From positions 1 through 64,000 of the forward strand of contig NZ_QJQX01000083.1 in assembly GCF_013393185.1 (NCBI RefSeq): a stretch of DNA of 64,000 bases, read 5' to 3'. Under the pieces are notes generated by a model, which saw only the letters and a list, made by a program, of their open reading frames with translations, was not told the DNA's origin and searched no databases. Position 1 is the stretch's first letter. Every line of letters starts with the position of its first letter. The DNA is from Sphingobium lactosutens. Lineage in GTDB: Bacteria; Pseudomonadota; Alphaproteobacteria; Sphingomonadales; Sphingomonadaceae. Positions 34,491 through 42,918 of this stretch are shown here, piece after piece. Position numbers and translations under genes: made by a program.

Positions 34491-35859
34491 CGTCATCCTC
34501 GCGCGCCAGATATTTGTCGAGCGTATGCTGGAAATGACGGACCCGGCTTTCCTGATAGCGCGCCAGCCGCAGTAGACCCGTCTTCGATGCCTTCATGCCC
34601 GCCTGCACTTCCGGCAGGTTGTTCATGTCCTGCTCCAGCACATTGCCCAGCTGCCCCAGATGGTCGGCATAGCTGCCGCCTTCCGGCACCAGGATCATTT
34701 CGGGCTGCGGCGCTGCCTCGCCCGGCTGCAAACGGCCCAGCAGACGCACTTCCATCAGCGTATGATCCTGGTCCGGCCATGGCCGCCAGCGATAGACTAC
34801 CGTCGGCTGGAAACCGCCCCAGGGGGAGAAATTGGGGAAGACATTGTAGGTCAGAGCATCCTGCACTTCGGAATCGCTCGCCTCGTCCAGATCGCGGCCA
34901 AATATCTTGCCGAACCGCTTGCGGTTATGGTCGCCCATGGAGGCGCGGGCAGTCATCCCCTCCTCCACCGTCAGCGTCATGCCCGGCTCCACCACGCGGC
35001 CGTTATATTTCAGGAAGTTGTCGATGATGTCCTGCTCGGTCGCCTCGCCCTCGATCTGTGGCGACAACACGCCGAACGGGGTGATGGCCAGGTTCACATG
35101 ATCCCCCCACATCATATATTTGCTGTTAGCGTCGCCGGTGAAGGGCATGATCTGCGGATGAGTGGCGGATACATGATAGGCCTCCATGAAGGCTTCCGCA
35201 CAAGCCTTCCAGTTCGCCTTGATGACCTTACCCACCCAGGCGGTCGTATAGGCGTCCTCATGCCGCCAGCGCGCGAAATGATCCGGCAGCGGCGCCAGAT
35301 ACTCCTCCAGCGTCGGCCCGCCCTCATTCTCCTTGATGAAGATATAGCCGCCCCAGACGCCCACCTGCGCCTGCGGCAGCGTCATCTCCGCATCCTGCAT
35401 GTCGGGGAAGTCCCAACGGCATGGCACCTTCTTCAGCCCGCCATCCTTATTCCAGCTGAAGCCATGATAGGGACAGGTGAAATCCGTGGCCCAGCCGCTT
35501 TCGGTGCGCAGCTTGCGCCCACGGTGCAGGCATACGTTATGAAAGGCGCGAAGCGACCCGTCATCCTGCCGCACGACCAGATAGGAACGGCCCGCATTCT
35601 CATACAGGACATAGTCGCCCGGCTGGGGCATTTCCTCGACCCGCGCGGCGAACTGCCATATATTGGGCCACATTTTAGCGCATTCGCGAGCGAAGAATTC
35701 CGGCGAGATATAACGGTCCACGGACAGTTTCTCGTCGCCCAGATCCTGCCACGACTCGCCCCTCAGAAATTCGGGGACGCTGCGGCTGTCGCCTTCGGCC
35801 AGCTCATCCCATGAAGGCCCCGGCGGATCAGACCTCAGCGGTCCGTCAAAGTCGGCCAC
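34483..35859 (-). CDS. Rieske non-heme iron oxygenase, alpha subunit
   Basis: 458 residues. The cluster ligands C110, H112, C129 and H132 lie in NVCLHRGRKL and FTCPYHGFSW. The iron site lies in EAFMEAYHVSATHPQI. It is first of a four-gene minus-strand operon whose promoter carries a CCATGTGG site. It is clearly different from the other two Rieske alpha proteins in the window, which argues for separate steps rather than duplication. Confidence 0.92.
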   Translation of the reverse strand: MADFDGPLRSDPPGPSWDELAEGDSRSVPEFLRGESWQDLGDEKLSVDRYISPEFFARECAKMWPNIWQFAARVEEMPQPGDYVLYENAGRSYLVVRQDDGSLRAFHNVCLHRGRKLRTESGWATDFTCPYHGFSWNKDGGLKKVPCRWDFPDMQDAEMTLPQAQVGVWGGYIFIKENEGGPTLEEYLAPLPDHFARWRHEDAYTTAWVGKVIKANWKACAEAFMEAYHVSATHPQIMPFTGDANSKYMMWGDHVNLAITPFGVLSPQIEGEATEQDIIDNFLKYNGRVVEPGMTLTVEEGMTARASMGDHNRKRFGKIFGRDLDEASDSEVQDALTYNVFPNFSPWGGFQPTVVYRWRPWPDQDHTLMEVRLLGRLQPGEAAPQPEMILVPEGGSYADHLGQLGNVLEQDMNNLPEVQAGMKASKTGLLRLARYQESRVRHFQHTLDKYLAREDDDA

Positions 35860-35914
35860 GATCGCTCTCCTGTCATTCTTTGCTTGATCCGATCATGCCA
35901 CCTCACCTGCAAAT

Positions 35915-35940
35915 TTACAAGCCATGTGGACTTTTTTATT
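35915..35940 (+). promoter_or_regulatory. operator-like site 2c (CCATGTGG motif)
   Basis: TACAAGCCATGTGGACTTTT lies 56 bp before the Rieske operon start, and the T-run continues. It differs from site 2a mainly by AAG for AAT and G for A in the core. Confidence 0.5.
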
Positions 35941-36012
35941 TCCGACCACACCCATCTTTATTGCGCGTGTTAAATTTTGCGCGAGCCATTGCATCCGTGG
36001 CGATCAGGGCAT

Positions 36013-36036
36013 ATTCAAGCCATGTGACCTGTTTTA
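36013..36036 (+). promoter_or_regulatory. operator-like site 2d (CCATGTGA motif)
   Basis: TTCAAGCCATGTGACCTGTT lies 98 bp from site 2c and 57 bp before the KstD-like gene. Its CCTGTT end matches site 2b. The two copies thus flank a divergent promoter. Confidence 0.5.
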
Positions 36037-36092
36037 GCAGGCGGCCTAGCCGCGCCTCGGCCGGCCGATGCGTGATCGACAAGGAGAGTGGC

Positions 36093-37844
36093 GTGACAGG
36101 CAAGGCGGACCAGATGGGCGGCGATCTCGCCTGCGATGTGCTGGTGATCGGCAGCGGCGGCGGCGCGCTGACCGCGGCGATCACCGCGCGCAAGGCGGGC
36201 ATGAACGTGATCGTGGCGGAAAAGCAGGACGTATTCGGCGGCACCACGGCGACATCGGGCGGCATGCTCTGGATTCCCGGCAACCATCATTCGCCCGCCA
36301 TCGAACAAAGGCTGGGCGAACCCGACAGTCTGGAAAAGGTGCGCACTTACATATTGGAGGAGGCGGGCAATTATGCCGAAATCGACCGGATCGACGCCTT
36401 CCTGAAATATGGCCCGGAAATGATCGCGTTTCTGGAAAGGGAAACCCACGTCAAGTTCAACGGGATGGAATATCCCGATTATTATTTCAAGAATCCGAAC
36501 GCAGCGAAAACCCGTTCGCTGATCGCGGCGGAATATGACGCCAAGAAGCTAGGCAAGCATTTCAAGCAGCTGAAACGCCAGCTGCCGCAACTGCTGTTTC
36601 TGGGTTTCGCGATCGGGTCATCCGTCGAAATGCAGCAATTCTTCAAGGCCGGCCGTTCGCCCAAGGCGTTCATCGCCGTGGCGGGCAAGATGGCGCTGCA
36701 CCTTGTCCATACTGCCATCTACGGCGGCGCACGGCGCGTGGTGCGCGGCGGCGCGCTGATCACGCGGCTGGCCCAGAGTTGTTTCGAACTCGACATACCG
36801 ATCCTGCTCAACGCCCCGGCGAAAAGCCTGATCAAGGAAGGCGACGTCGTGCGCGGCGCCATGGTCGACGGTCCGAACGGGCCACGCCGGATCATGGCGA
36901 AACATGCCGTGATTCTGGGCAGCGGAGGCTTTCCCTATGACAATAAGCGGCGTGGCGAAGCCTATCCTTCCAACGCCTTCGACGGCACGCCCCGGTCGGT
37001 CGCCAATCCGGGCAACACCGGCGATGGCGCGCGCATGGCGGAGGGCGTGGGCGGCGTGTTCGGCAATGACGTGTCGAATGCCGGGGCCTGGATGCCGACG
37101 TCGGTCCAGCCCGATATCGCCGGGCCGAAGGGCGTATGGCCGCATCTGGTCGACCGGCTGAAACCCGGCTTCATCTGCGTCACGCGCCATGGCAAGCGGT
37201 TCGGCAATGAAAGCTGCGCCTACTCCAGCTTCGTGCCCCAGATCATCGAAGCGACGCGGGGCGACGCATTCGGCTTTTGCTGGCTGATCGGAGATAAGGC
37301 AGCGATCGACAAATGGGGCATGGGCCGCGTCCGTCCCAAGCCGATGCCGCGCCAACATTATATCAAGTCCGGCTATCTGGTAGAGGCGCCGACCATCGCC
37401 GCACTGGCGCAGAAGATCGACGTCGATCCCACTGCTCTGGTCGATACGGTGCAACGGTTCAACGGCTTCGCCAAGCAGGGCATCGACCCGGACTTCCAGC
37501 GCGGCGCCGACGATTACGACGCCTATCAGGGCGATGACGAGAGTAAATGGCCCAACCCCTGCCTTGGGCCGCTGGAAAAGGGCCCTTATTATGCGATCAA
37601 GATGTTCGCGGGCGAAATCGGCACCTTTGCCGGGATCAACGTGGACAAATATGCCCGCGTGATCGATCAGGCGGGTCAGCCCATCCAAGGGCTTTACGCG
37701 GTGGGCAACGACCAGAAGAATGTATTCGGCGGCTCCTATCCCGGCGCTGGCGCGACCTTAGGGCCCAGCCTCACCTTCGGCTATGTCGCGGGCCTGCATG
37801 TCAGCAACCAGATCAAGGAAGAGCAGCAGCGCAGCGCTGCCTGA
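36093..37844 (+). CDS. FAD-dependent dehydrogenase, 3-oxosteroid 1-dehydrogenase (KstD)-like
   Basis: 583 residues from GTG 36093, 7 nt after AGGAG. The FAD motif is VLVIGSGGGALTAAITARKA, then GGTTATSGGMLWIPGN. The C-terminal part has LYAVGNDQKNVFGG and SYPGAGATLGPSLTFGYVAG; the tyrosine there matches the catalytic Tyr region of KstD enzymes. Such flavoproteins introduce a double bond next to a ketone in steroids or related cyclohexanones. Substrate is unproven. Confidence 0.88.
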   Translation: MTGKADQMGGDLACDVLVIGSGGGALTAAITARKAGMNVIVAEKQDVFGGTTATSGGMLWIPGNHHSPAIEQRLGEPDSLEKVRTYILEEAGNYAEIDRIDAFLKYGPEMIAFLERETHVKFNGMEYPDYYFKNPNAAKTRSLIAAEYDAKKLGKHFKQLKRQLPQLLFLGFAIGSSVEMQQFFKAGRSPKAFIAVAGKMALHLVHTAIYGGARRVVRGGALITRLAQSCFELDIPILLNAPAKSLIKEGDVVRGAMVDGPNGPRRIMAKHAVILGSGGFPYDNKRRGEAYPSNAFDGTPRSVANPGNTGDGARMAEGVGGVFGNDVSNAGAWMPTSVQPDIAGPKGVWPHLVDRLKPGFICVTRHGKRFGNESCAYSSFVPQIIEATRGDAFGFCWLIGDKAAIDKWGMGRVRPKPMPRQHYIKSGYLVEAPTIAALAQKIDVDPTALVDTVQRFNGFAKQGIDPDFQRGADDYDAYQGDDESKWPNPCLGPLEKGPYYAIKMFAGEIGTFAGINVDKYARVIDQAGQPIQGLYAVGNDQKNVFGGSYPGAGATLGPSLTFGYVAGLHVSNQIKEEQQRSAA

Positions 37845-37854
37845 ACGGACGCAA

Positions 37855-37886
37855 AAAGGGGGGAGCGCGCGAGCACTCCCCCCTTT
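37855..37886. terminator. strong hairpin terminator
   Basis: Perfect 11-bp arms AAAGGGGGGAG / CTCCCCCCTTT around a 10-nt loop, between the KstD-like gene and the convergent ThDP enzyme. Confidence 0.85.
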
Positions 37887-37908
37887 CGCATGATCTTCGC
37901 CGGTGCCT

Positions 37909-39531
37909 TTACGGCAAGGGCGGCATGGCGTCGGGATCGAACTTCATGTCGATCAGGATCGGGCGGTCACGCGCTTCAATGGCGGCAATCGCGCGCTTCA
38001 GATCGCCGAAGGTCGTAACGGAAAAGCCCTGACCGCCCAGCGCGTCGGCCACCTTCGCAAAATCGGGCCATTCGAACACCGACAATTCTGGGTCCATATT
38101 TTTGTTACGGAACTGAATATGTTCCGCGCCATAGGCGCCGTCGTTGCAGATGACCGTGACGACGTCCAACTTGTGACGCACCGCCGTATTGAATTCGGCA
38201 AGGCCACCCAGCACGAAGCCGCCATCGCCGGTGACATGCAGGACCGGCGCATCGGGGCGGGCCAGCGCCGCGCCGATGGCATGGCCCATGCCAAGGCCGA
38301 TCGATCCGAAAGCCAGCGTGATCAGGAACTGGCGCGGATCGGGCACGCGCAAATTCTTCCACGGCTCCGTCAGGAAGCGGCCGCCATCGGTCACAACGGT
38401 GCGATCGCGTGGGAAGGCGCGCTCCAGCAGCCAGATCGCGCGCGGCATGTCTACCGGCTCGTCGGGTGACGGTTCGGCCATGCCGTCCCAGGGCGATGCA
38501 GCCGCGAGCGTCGCGGCCAGCGTCTCGTCACGCGCTTTCGCGCCATCGATCTCCGCCGCGTCCAGCCATTGCACGAACAGGTCGGCGGTACGCGCCACAT
38601 CACCCAGCACGCCGACGTCGGGTGTCATATAGCGGCCGAACTGCGCCGGGTCATGATCGACCTGCACGAACCGCTTGCCCTTCGCGAAGGCGCCATGGGA
38701 CAGGGTATAGGGCGTCAGGCTGGCGCCGAAGGCGATGATGCAGTCCGCCTCGACCAGCCTGTCGATGACGGCCGGCTGGCTCAGCGTGCCGCAAATGCCA
38801 AGGTCGAAATCTTCACCCCGGAACAGGTCCTTGGCCTGAAGCGTGGTCGCCATGGGCGCCTCGATCCGCCGGGCGAAGCGCAGCACCGCCGCTCGCGCCT
38901 CCGGGCTGATCGCGCCTCGACCGGCCAGCACTACGGGACGACGCGCGGCGGCGATGATGCCGATGGCGTTGTCCAGATCCTCGCTCTCAGGCACGGTAAA
39001 GCGCGTATCCACCGGCTTCCAGGGCGCCTTCTCATAGCCGGTGTCCAGCCATTGATACTCCACCGGAATGTTCAGCACGATCGGCCGTCTTTCGACAAAG
39101 GCGCGGCGGATGCAGGTCGCGACATCCTGCGCGATGGTTGCGGGTGCGCGCAACTGCTCAAAGCCCGCCCCTGTCGCGACGATATGATCGCGCTGGGGCG
39201 TGTTCTGGAAATTCTCGCGATCCGCAACCGCCGTATCCCCGATTAGGAGCAGCATCGGAACCCGCGCCTTCACCCCATGGACCAATGCCGTCAGCGTATT
39301 GGTGACGGCGGCGCCATGCGTGACCGATGCGACGCCCAGACCATCCTTCACATTGCTATACCCCAGCGCCATCAGCGTGGCGCCCGCCTCATTCGCGCTG
39401 GAGATGAACCGTCCGCCGCAATCGCGCACGAAAGAGTCGACCATGTAAAGATTGGCATCGCCGATCAGGCCGAACAGCACCTCCACGCCATTGTCGCGGA
39501 GCGCCTGCGCTATGGCCGCATGCACCTTCAT
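37909..39531 (-). CDS. thiamine diphosphate-dependent enzyme (acetolactate synthase/decarboxylase-like)
   Basis: 540 residues. The conserved ThDP-activating glutamate is E48 in SSANEAGATLMALGY. The ThDP/Mg motif is TGDGGFVLGG with CNDGAYG. The central FAD/nucleotide-like domain has VVLAGRGAISPEARAAVL. The family includes acetolactate synthase, benzoylformate decarboxylase and ThDP lyases, and the sequence does not fix which. Its promoter region has no clear copy of either operator motif. Confidence 0.88.
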   Translation of the reverse strand: MKVHAAIAQALRDNGVEVLFGLIGDANLYMVDSFVRDCGGRFISSANEAGATLMALGYSNVKDGLGVASVTHGAAVTNTLTALVHGVKARVPMLLLIGDTAVADRENFQNTPQRDHIVATGAGFEQLRAPATIAQDVATCIRRAFVERRPIVLNIPVEYQWLDTGYEKAPWKPVDTRFTVPESEDLDNAIGIIAAARRPVVLAGRGAISPEARAAVLRFARRIEAPMATTLQAKDLFRGEDFDLGICGTLSQPAVIDRLVEADCIIAFGASLTPYTLSHGAFAKGKRFVQVDHDPAQFGRYMTPDVGVLGDVARTADLFVQWLDAAEIDGAKARDETLAATLAAASPWDGMAEPSPDEPVDMPRAIWLLERAFPRDRTVVTDGGRFLTEPWKNLRVPDPRQFLITLAFGSIGLGMGHAIGAALARPDAPVLHVTGDGGFVLGGLAEFNTAVRHKLDVVTVICNDGAYGAEHIQFRNKNMDPELSVFEWPDFAKVADALGGQGFSVTTFGDLKRAIAAIEARDRPILIDMKFDPDAMPPLP

Positions 39532-39601
39532 AACTCATCCTCACTTTTCGTCGTTGGTTAGGGAAGGAGCGCGTCACCCGAATGCATCGGAACACCCCCT
39601 T

Positions 39602-39637
39602 CCCGCTCACTTCAAATGGCCCGCTCACTTCAAATGG
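39602..39637. repeat. tandem 18-bp duplication across the sulfatase stop codon
   Basis: CCCGCTCACTTCAAATGG occurs twice back-to-back. The second copy (39620-39637) contains the last codons and stop of the sulfatase (H-L-K-stop on the minus strand). The first copy repeats them just downstream. The coding frame is unaffected. Confidence 0.9.
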
Positions 39638-41943
39638 ATTTTCACCTGACTGATTTTGCCCGTAAATTCTGCGGGCGACTGATAATCGGGCAGCACCGGC
39701 GACGTGGTGTCCGCCCCGACGTCCAACCCTTCGGTATGGGACAGCCAACGCGGCATGGTCTGGACGATGCGTCCCTGCGCCATCTGCTTGCCGTCGGCCG
39801 ATATAGTCGCCACCCCGCCCTTGCCATTGCCGCCGCCATCATATTGGAAATCGACGACGACATGATGTTTGCCGGGCGTCAGCGCCTCGGTGGATCGCAC
39901 CACCGACACATGCGGTGGCACCGCGTTGTGACCGAATATCAGCCGCCCCTCGACCATGGCGAAGCTGTAGCCGCTATATTTGCCCCCCTGCGCAATGATC
40001 GCGCCGGTGCCGCCATAGGCGGGAACGGTGATGTCCGCCTCGATCGTGAAGGACCGGTTGACGATGGGCGGCGCGGTGTTCAGCCCCACGCGGCGCACGC
40101 GAGAGCGATACAGAAACTCGGTCCGCCCCTCGGCCAGCGAGGGCCGCCCCTCCATGCCGAAGCCCGCGATGCTGTTGTGGATCGGCAGAATCTGGTTCTC
40201 AGCCGCCCGCTTCCAGAACAGATCCTGCATCGCGGCCAGACGCTGCGGTTCCTTGGCGGCCAGATCATTCGCTTCCGAATAATCCTTTGCGACATTGTAG
40301 AGTTCCCATTTACGCTGGTCGGCGGTCAGGTTGATGACCTTGCCTGTTTCCCACGCATGCCGGGCCGGAGTGGACCCGGCGAACCAGCCATCCTTGTAGA
40401 TGCCGAAGTTCATCAGCATTTCCATCACCTGCTCCGTGCGGTGCGGCGGCGCCTTGGGCTGGGTGAAGGTATAGGCCATGGAAATGCCATCGATCCGTTG
40501 CTGCTTCACGCCCTCGAACTCGGCGGGGGGCGTGACCTTCGCCGCGTCCAATATGGTCGGCATGATGTCTGACACGAAGTGGAATTGCGACCGCACGGCG
40601 CTGCCCTGCTGGATATGGCCGGGCCACGACATGACAAGGCCGTTGCGCGTACCGCCGAAATGGGACGCCACCTGCTTGTACCATTGGAACGGGCTATTCA
40701 TCGCCCATGCCCATGGTGCGGGCATATGGGCGTAGAGATCGCGTGTGCCGATCTTGTCGATGTTCGCCATTTTGAGTTCCATCGGCTCGGGCGTCCGGGC
40801 CAGCCAACTCTGCTCATAGAGCAGACCGTCCAACGACCCCTCCGCGCTCGCGCCATTGTCGCCCTGAATGTAGATGATCAGGGTGTTTTCATACTGACCC
40901 GTGTCCTTCAGATGCTGGATCACGCGGCCGATCTGATGGTCGGAAAAGGCCAGTGTAGCGGCATAGGCCTCCATATGCCGGGCATAAAGCCGCTTCTGAT
41001 CCACGCTCAGCCCATCCCATGCCGGAATGGCTTGCGGCCGGGGCGTCAGCTTCGCATCGGCGGGGATGATGCCCATCTTCTTCTGCCGGGCGAATATCTC
41101 CTCGCGCAGCCTGTCCCAGCCGCCGTCATATTTGCCCCGGAATTTTTCGAGCCACTCTTTGGGCGCCTGATGCGGCGTGTGCGCAGCGCCGGGCGCATAG
41201 TAGACGAAAAATGGCTTGTCGGGCGCCAGCGACTCCTTCTGGTCGATCCAGCCGATGGCGTCGTTGGCAAGGTCTTCGTCCAGGATATAGTCGGTTCGTC
41301 CGGTGCCGGGATCGACCGGGGTGGTGTTGCGGATCATCGCGGGCACGAACTGGTCGGCATCGGCATTGAGGAAGCCGTAGAAATATTCGAAGCCAAGGCC
41401 CGTGGGCCAACGGTCGAACGGACCGACCGGACTCTGCTCCCAATCGGGGGTGATATGCGCCTTGCCGAACATCGCCGTGCTGTACCCGCCCGCGCGCAAC
41501 AACTGGGCCACGGTCGCCGCCGATTTGGGGATGATAGAGGTGTAGCCGGGATAGGAAGTGGAATTATTGGTCACTTCGCCCATCCCCACCATATGGGGAT
41601 TGCGCCCGGTCAGCAGAGCGGCGCGCGTGGGCGAGCAGAGCGCCGTGGTGTTGAACTGATTATAACGCGCACCACTTTTCGCCAGACTGTCGAAGGCCGG
41701 GGTCGGCACTGCTCCGCCAAAGGTGCTGGATCCGCCAAAGCCAACATCATCCGTCATGATCAGTAGGACATTAGGCGCGCCCTTCGCCGCCTGGGGCAGA
41801 CTGGGCCATGCAGGCGGCGGCGCCCCCGCTTCCGGCGAATGAGCGGTGATCAAGGCCGAAGCGCCCTGCGCCTGCGCGTTGGGAAGGACCATTGGCGCCA
41901 TCATCGCCATACAAGCGGCACCCCACAGTAGAGCTTTCTTCAC
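39625..41943 (-). CDS. secreted arylsulfatase with C-terminal lectin-like domain
   Basis: 772 residues from GTG 41943, 7 nt after AGGAGG. A signal peptide (MKKALLWGAACMAMMAP through NAQAQG) implies export. The formylglycine motif is C103-S-P-T-R followed by AALLTGR. Metal residues lie in LIMTDDVGFGG and IQGDNGASAEG. The catalytic domain ends near 560. A C-terminal beta-sandwich region (SFTIEADITVPAYGG to VKIHLK) looks like a concanavalin/LamG fold. It hydrolyses a sulfate ester. Its promoter carries the best copy of operator motif 1, tying it to the catabolic island rather than to the downstream glycan locus. Confidence 0.92.
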   Translation of the reverse strand: MKKALLWGAACMAMMAPMVLPNAQAQGASALITAHSPEAGAPPPAWPSLPQAAKGAPNVLLIMTDDVGFGGSSTFGGAVPTPAFDSLAKSGARYNQFNTTALCSPTRAALLTGRNPHMVGMGEVTNNSTSYPGYTSIIPKSAATVAQLLRAGGYSTAMFGKAHITPDWEQSPVGPFDRWPTGLGFEYFYGFLNADADQFVPAMIRNTTPVDPGTGRTDYILDEDLANDAIGWIDQKESLAPDKPFFVYYAPGAAHTPHQAPKEWLEKFRGKYDGGWDRLREEIFARQKKMGIIPADAKLTPRPQAIPAWDGLSVDQKRLYARHMEAYAATLAFSDHQIGRVIQHLKDTGQYENTLIIYIQGDNGASAEGSLDGLLYEQSWLARTPEPMELKMANIDKIGTRDLYAHMPAPWAWAMNSPFQWYKQVASHFGGTRNGLVMSWPGHIQQGSAVRSQFHFVSDIMPTILDAAKVTPPAEFEGVKQQRIDGISMAYTFTQPKAPPHRTEQVMEMLMNFGIYKDGWFAGSTPARHAWETGKVINLTADQRKWELYNVAKDYSEANDLAAKEPQRLAAMQDLFWKRAAENQILPIHNSIAGFGMEGRPSLAEGRTEFLYRSRVRRVGLNTAPPIVNRSFTIEADITVPAYGGTGAIIAQGGKYSGYSFAMVEGRLIFGHNAVPPHVSVVRSTEALTPGKHHVVVDFQYDGGGNGKGGVATISADGKQMAQGRIVQTMPRWLSHTEGLDVGADTTSPVLPDYQSPAEFTGKISQVKIHLK

Positions 41944-41978
41944 CCACACCCCTCCTATCGATCCGTATTGCCATCAAA

Positions 41979-41994
41979 GTATCACGCGTTATAC
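41979..41994 (+). promoter_or_regulatory. operator-like site 1h, best palindrome of the set
   Basis: GTATCACGCGTTATAC is palindromic except at one pair and lies 36 bp before the sulfatase start. It serves here as the reference for the other seven sites. Confidence 0.6.
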
Positions 41995-42448
41995 ATAAAG
42001 CAATATGGTGTTTGACGCGCCTTACGGAGTTTGAGGGGCAGATACGCGCGAAGACCTGATTTCTCGAATGCCATGCTTTGGAAAATTGCTGTGTCGCTTT
42101 GCGTGCGACGCCGGTCTTTTGAAGGCGGAAAACCCCAAAAACGAACGGTCAGGGAACTGACACATGCCGTGGTTGCCTGGAAACTTTGGTCAACCTAACT
42201 TTGGCACTCGCCGCCAGAAGATTCTTCTTCACAATATCAATAAATGGCGGCTGCAGGCTGCACCATTGGAGCTTTACATGTCAGGATTGGCGCGGAACAG
42301 CCATTTCCGTCGTCGGTCCTTGTCGGTCGCTCAACCGCCATTTTTGATGCTCAGGTTCAGACCGATCGCTTTTCTTTGTGTCGCCGGCAAAACTGGTGAG
42401 GAAGGGATTGGCAGTTACTACCCCCAGAAGGGCGGAACAGCGGCATTC
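41995..42448. other. intergenic region without a recognised gene
   Basis: About 450 bp between the sulfatase promoter and the 3' end of the MerR gene. Frames on both strands lack ribosome sites and family motifs. It probably marks the boundary of the metal-resistance insert. Confidence 0.5.
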
Positions 42449-42853
42449 TCAGGTTGGCTGTGCCGGCCCAAGCGCTTCGATGATACGGCAATCGGCAACG
42501 ATGCCGCCATCGCAGGAATCGATCGCCGCCTTGAGCTCCTTGCGAAGCGCGGCAAGGTCGGCCAGCTTGCGGTCCACTTCCAGCAGATGCTCCCTGGCGA
42601 TCCTGTCGATACCGGCGCAATCGCAGCTGCGATCGCCCGAGATGCTCAGCAGCGCTCGAATCTGATCGAGCGAAAAGCCGAGGTCGCGAGCCCGACGGAT
42701 GAAGGACAGTCGGCCAAGTTCCGCCTGCCCATAGTCCCGATAATTGCTCGTTGTGCGTGCCGGTCTGGGCAGCAGACCGATCTTCTCATAATAGCGGATC
42801 GTCTCGATCTTCGTGGCCGTCGCCTTTCCCATGTCGCCGATCGTGAATGCCAT
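42449..42853 (-). CDS. MerR family metal-responsive regulator
   Basis: 134 residues from ATG 42853. The winged HTH is TIGDMGKATATKIETIRYYE, then GLLPRPARTTSNYRDY. Metal-ligand candidates are C77, C79, C114 and C122 (SCDC, DSCDGG, ADC). C79 and C114 match the ZntR/CadR/PbrR ligand positions. It is divergent from a cation efflux gene whose promoter has the dyad and long spacer expected for MerR activation. The metal (Zn, Cd, Pb or Hg) cannot be decided. Confidence 0.9.
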   Translation of the reverse strand: MAFTIGDMGKATATKIETIRYYEKIGLLPRPARTTSNYRDYGQAELGRLSFIRRARDLGFSLDQIRALLSISGDRSCDCAGIDRIAREHLLEVDRKLADLAALRKELKAAIDSCDGGIVADCRIIEALGPAQPT

Positions 42854-42857
42854 GCTC

Positions 42858-42888
42858 TTGACCCTGTAGTTGCTACAGGGCCTATATA
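42858..42888 (+). promoter_or_regulatory. MerR-type promoter with 19-bp spacer and dyad
   Basis: The -35 TTGACC (42858-42863) and -10 TATATA (42883-42888) are separated by 19 bp. The perfect dyad CCCTGTAG-ttg-CTACAGGG (42862-42880) fills the spacer. This is the standard layout for MerR-activated efflux genes and drives the cation transporter. Confidence 0.9.
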
Positions 42889-42918
42889 GCCGGTCATCAC
42901 CGAGAACAGGAGATGCAT

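Noticed and set aside
42164-42889. Plus-strand frame of 241 codons across the MerR gene
   Set aside because: Overlaps the MerR coding sequence and its promoter in antisense; no motifs.
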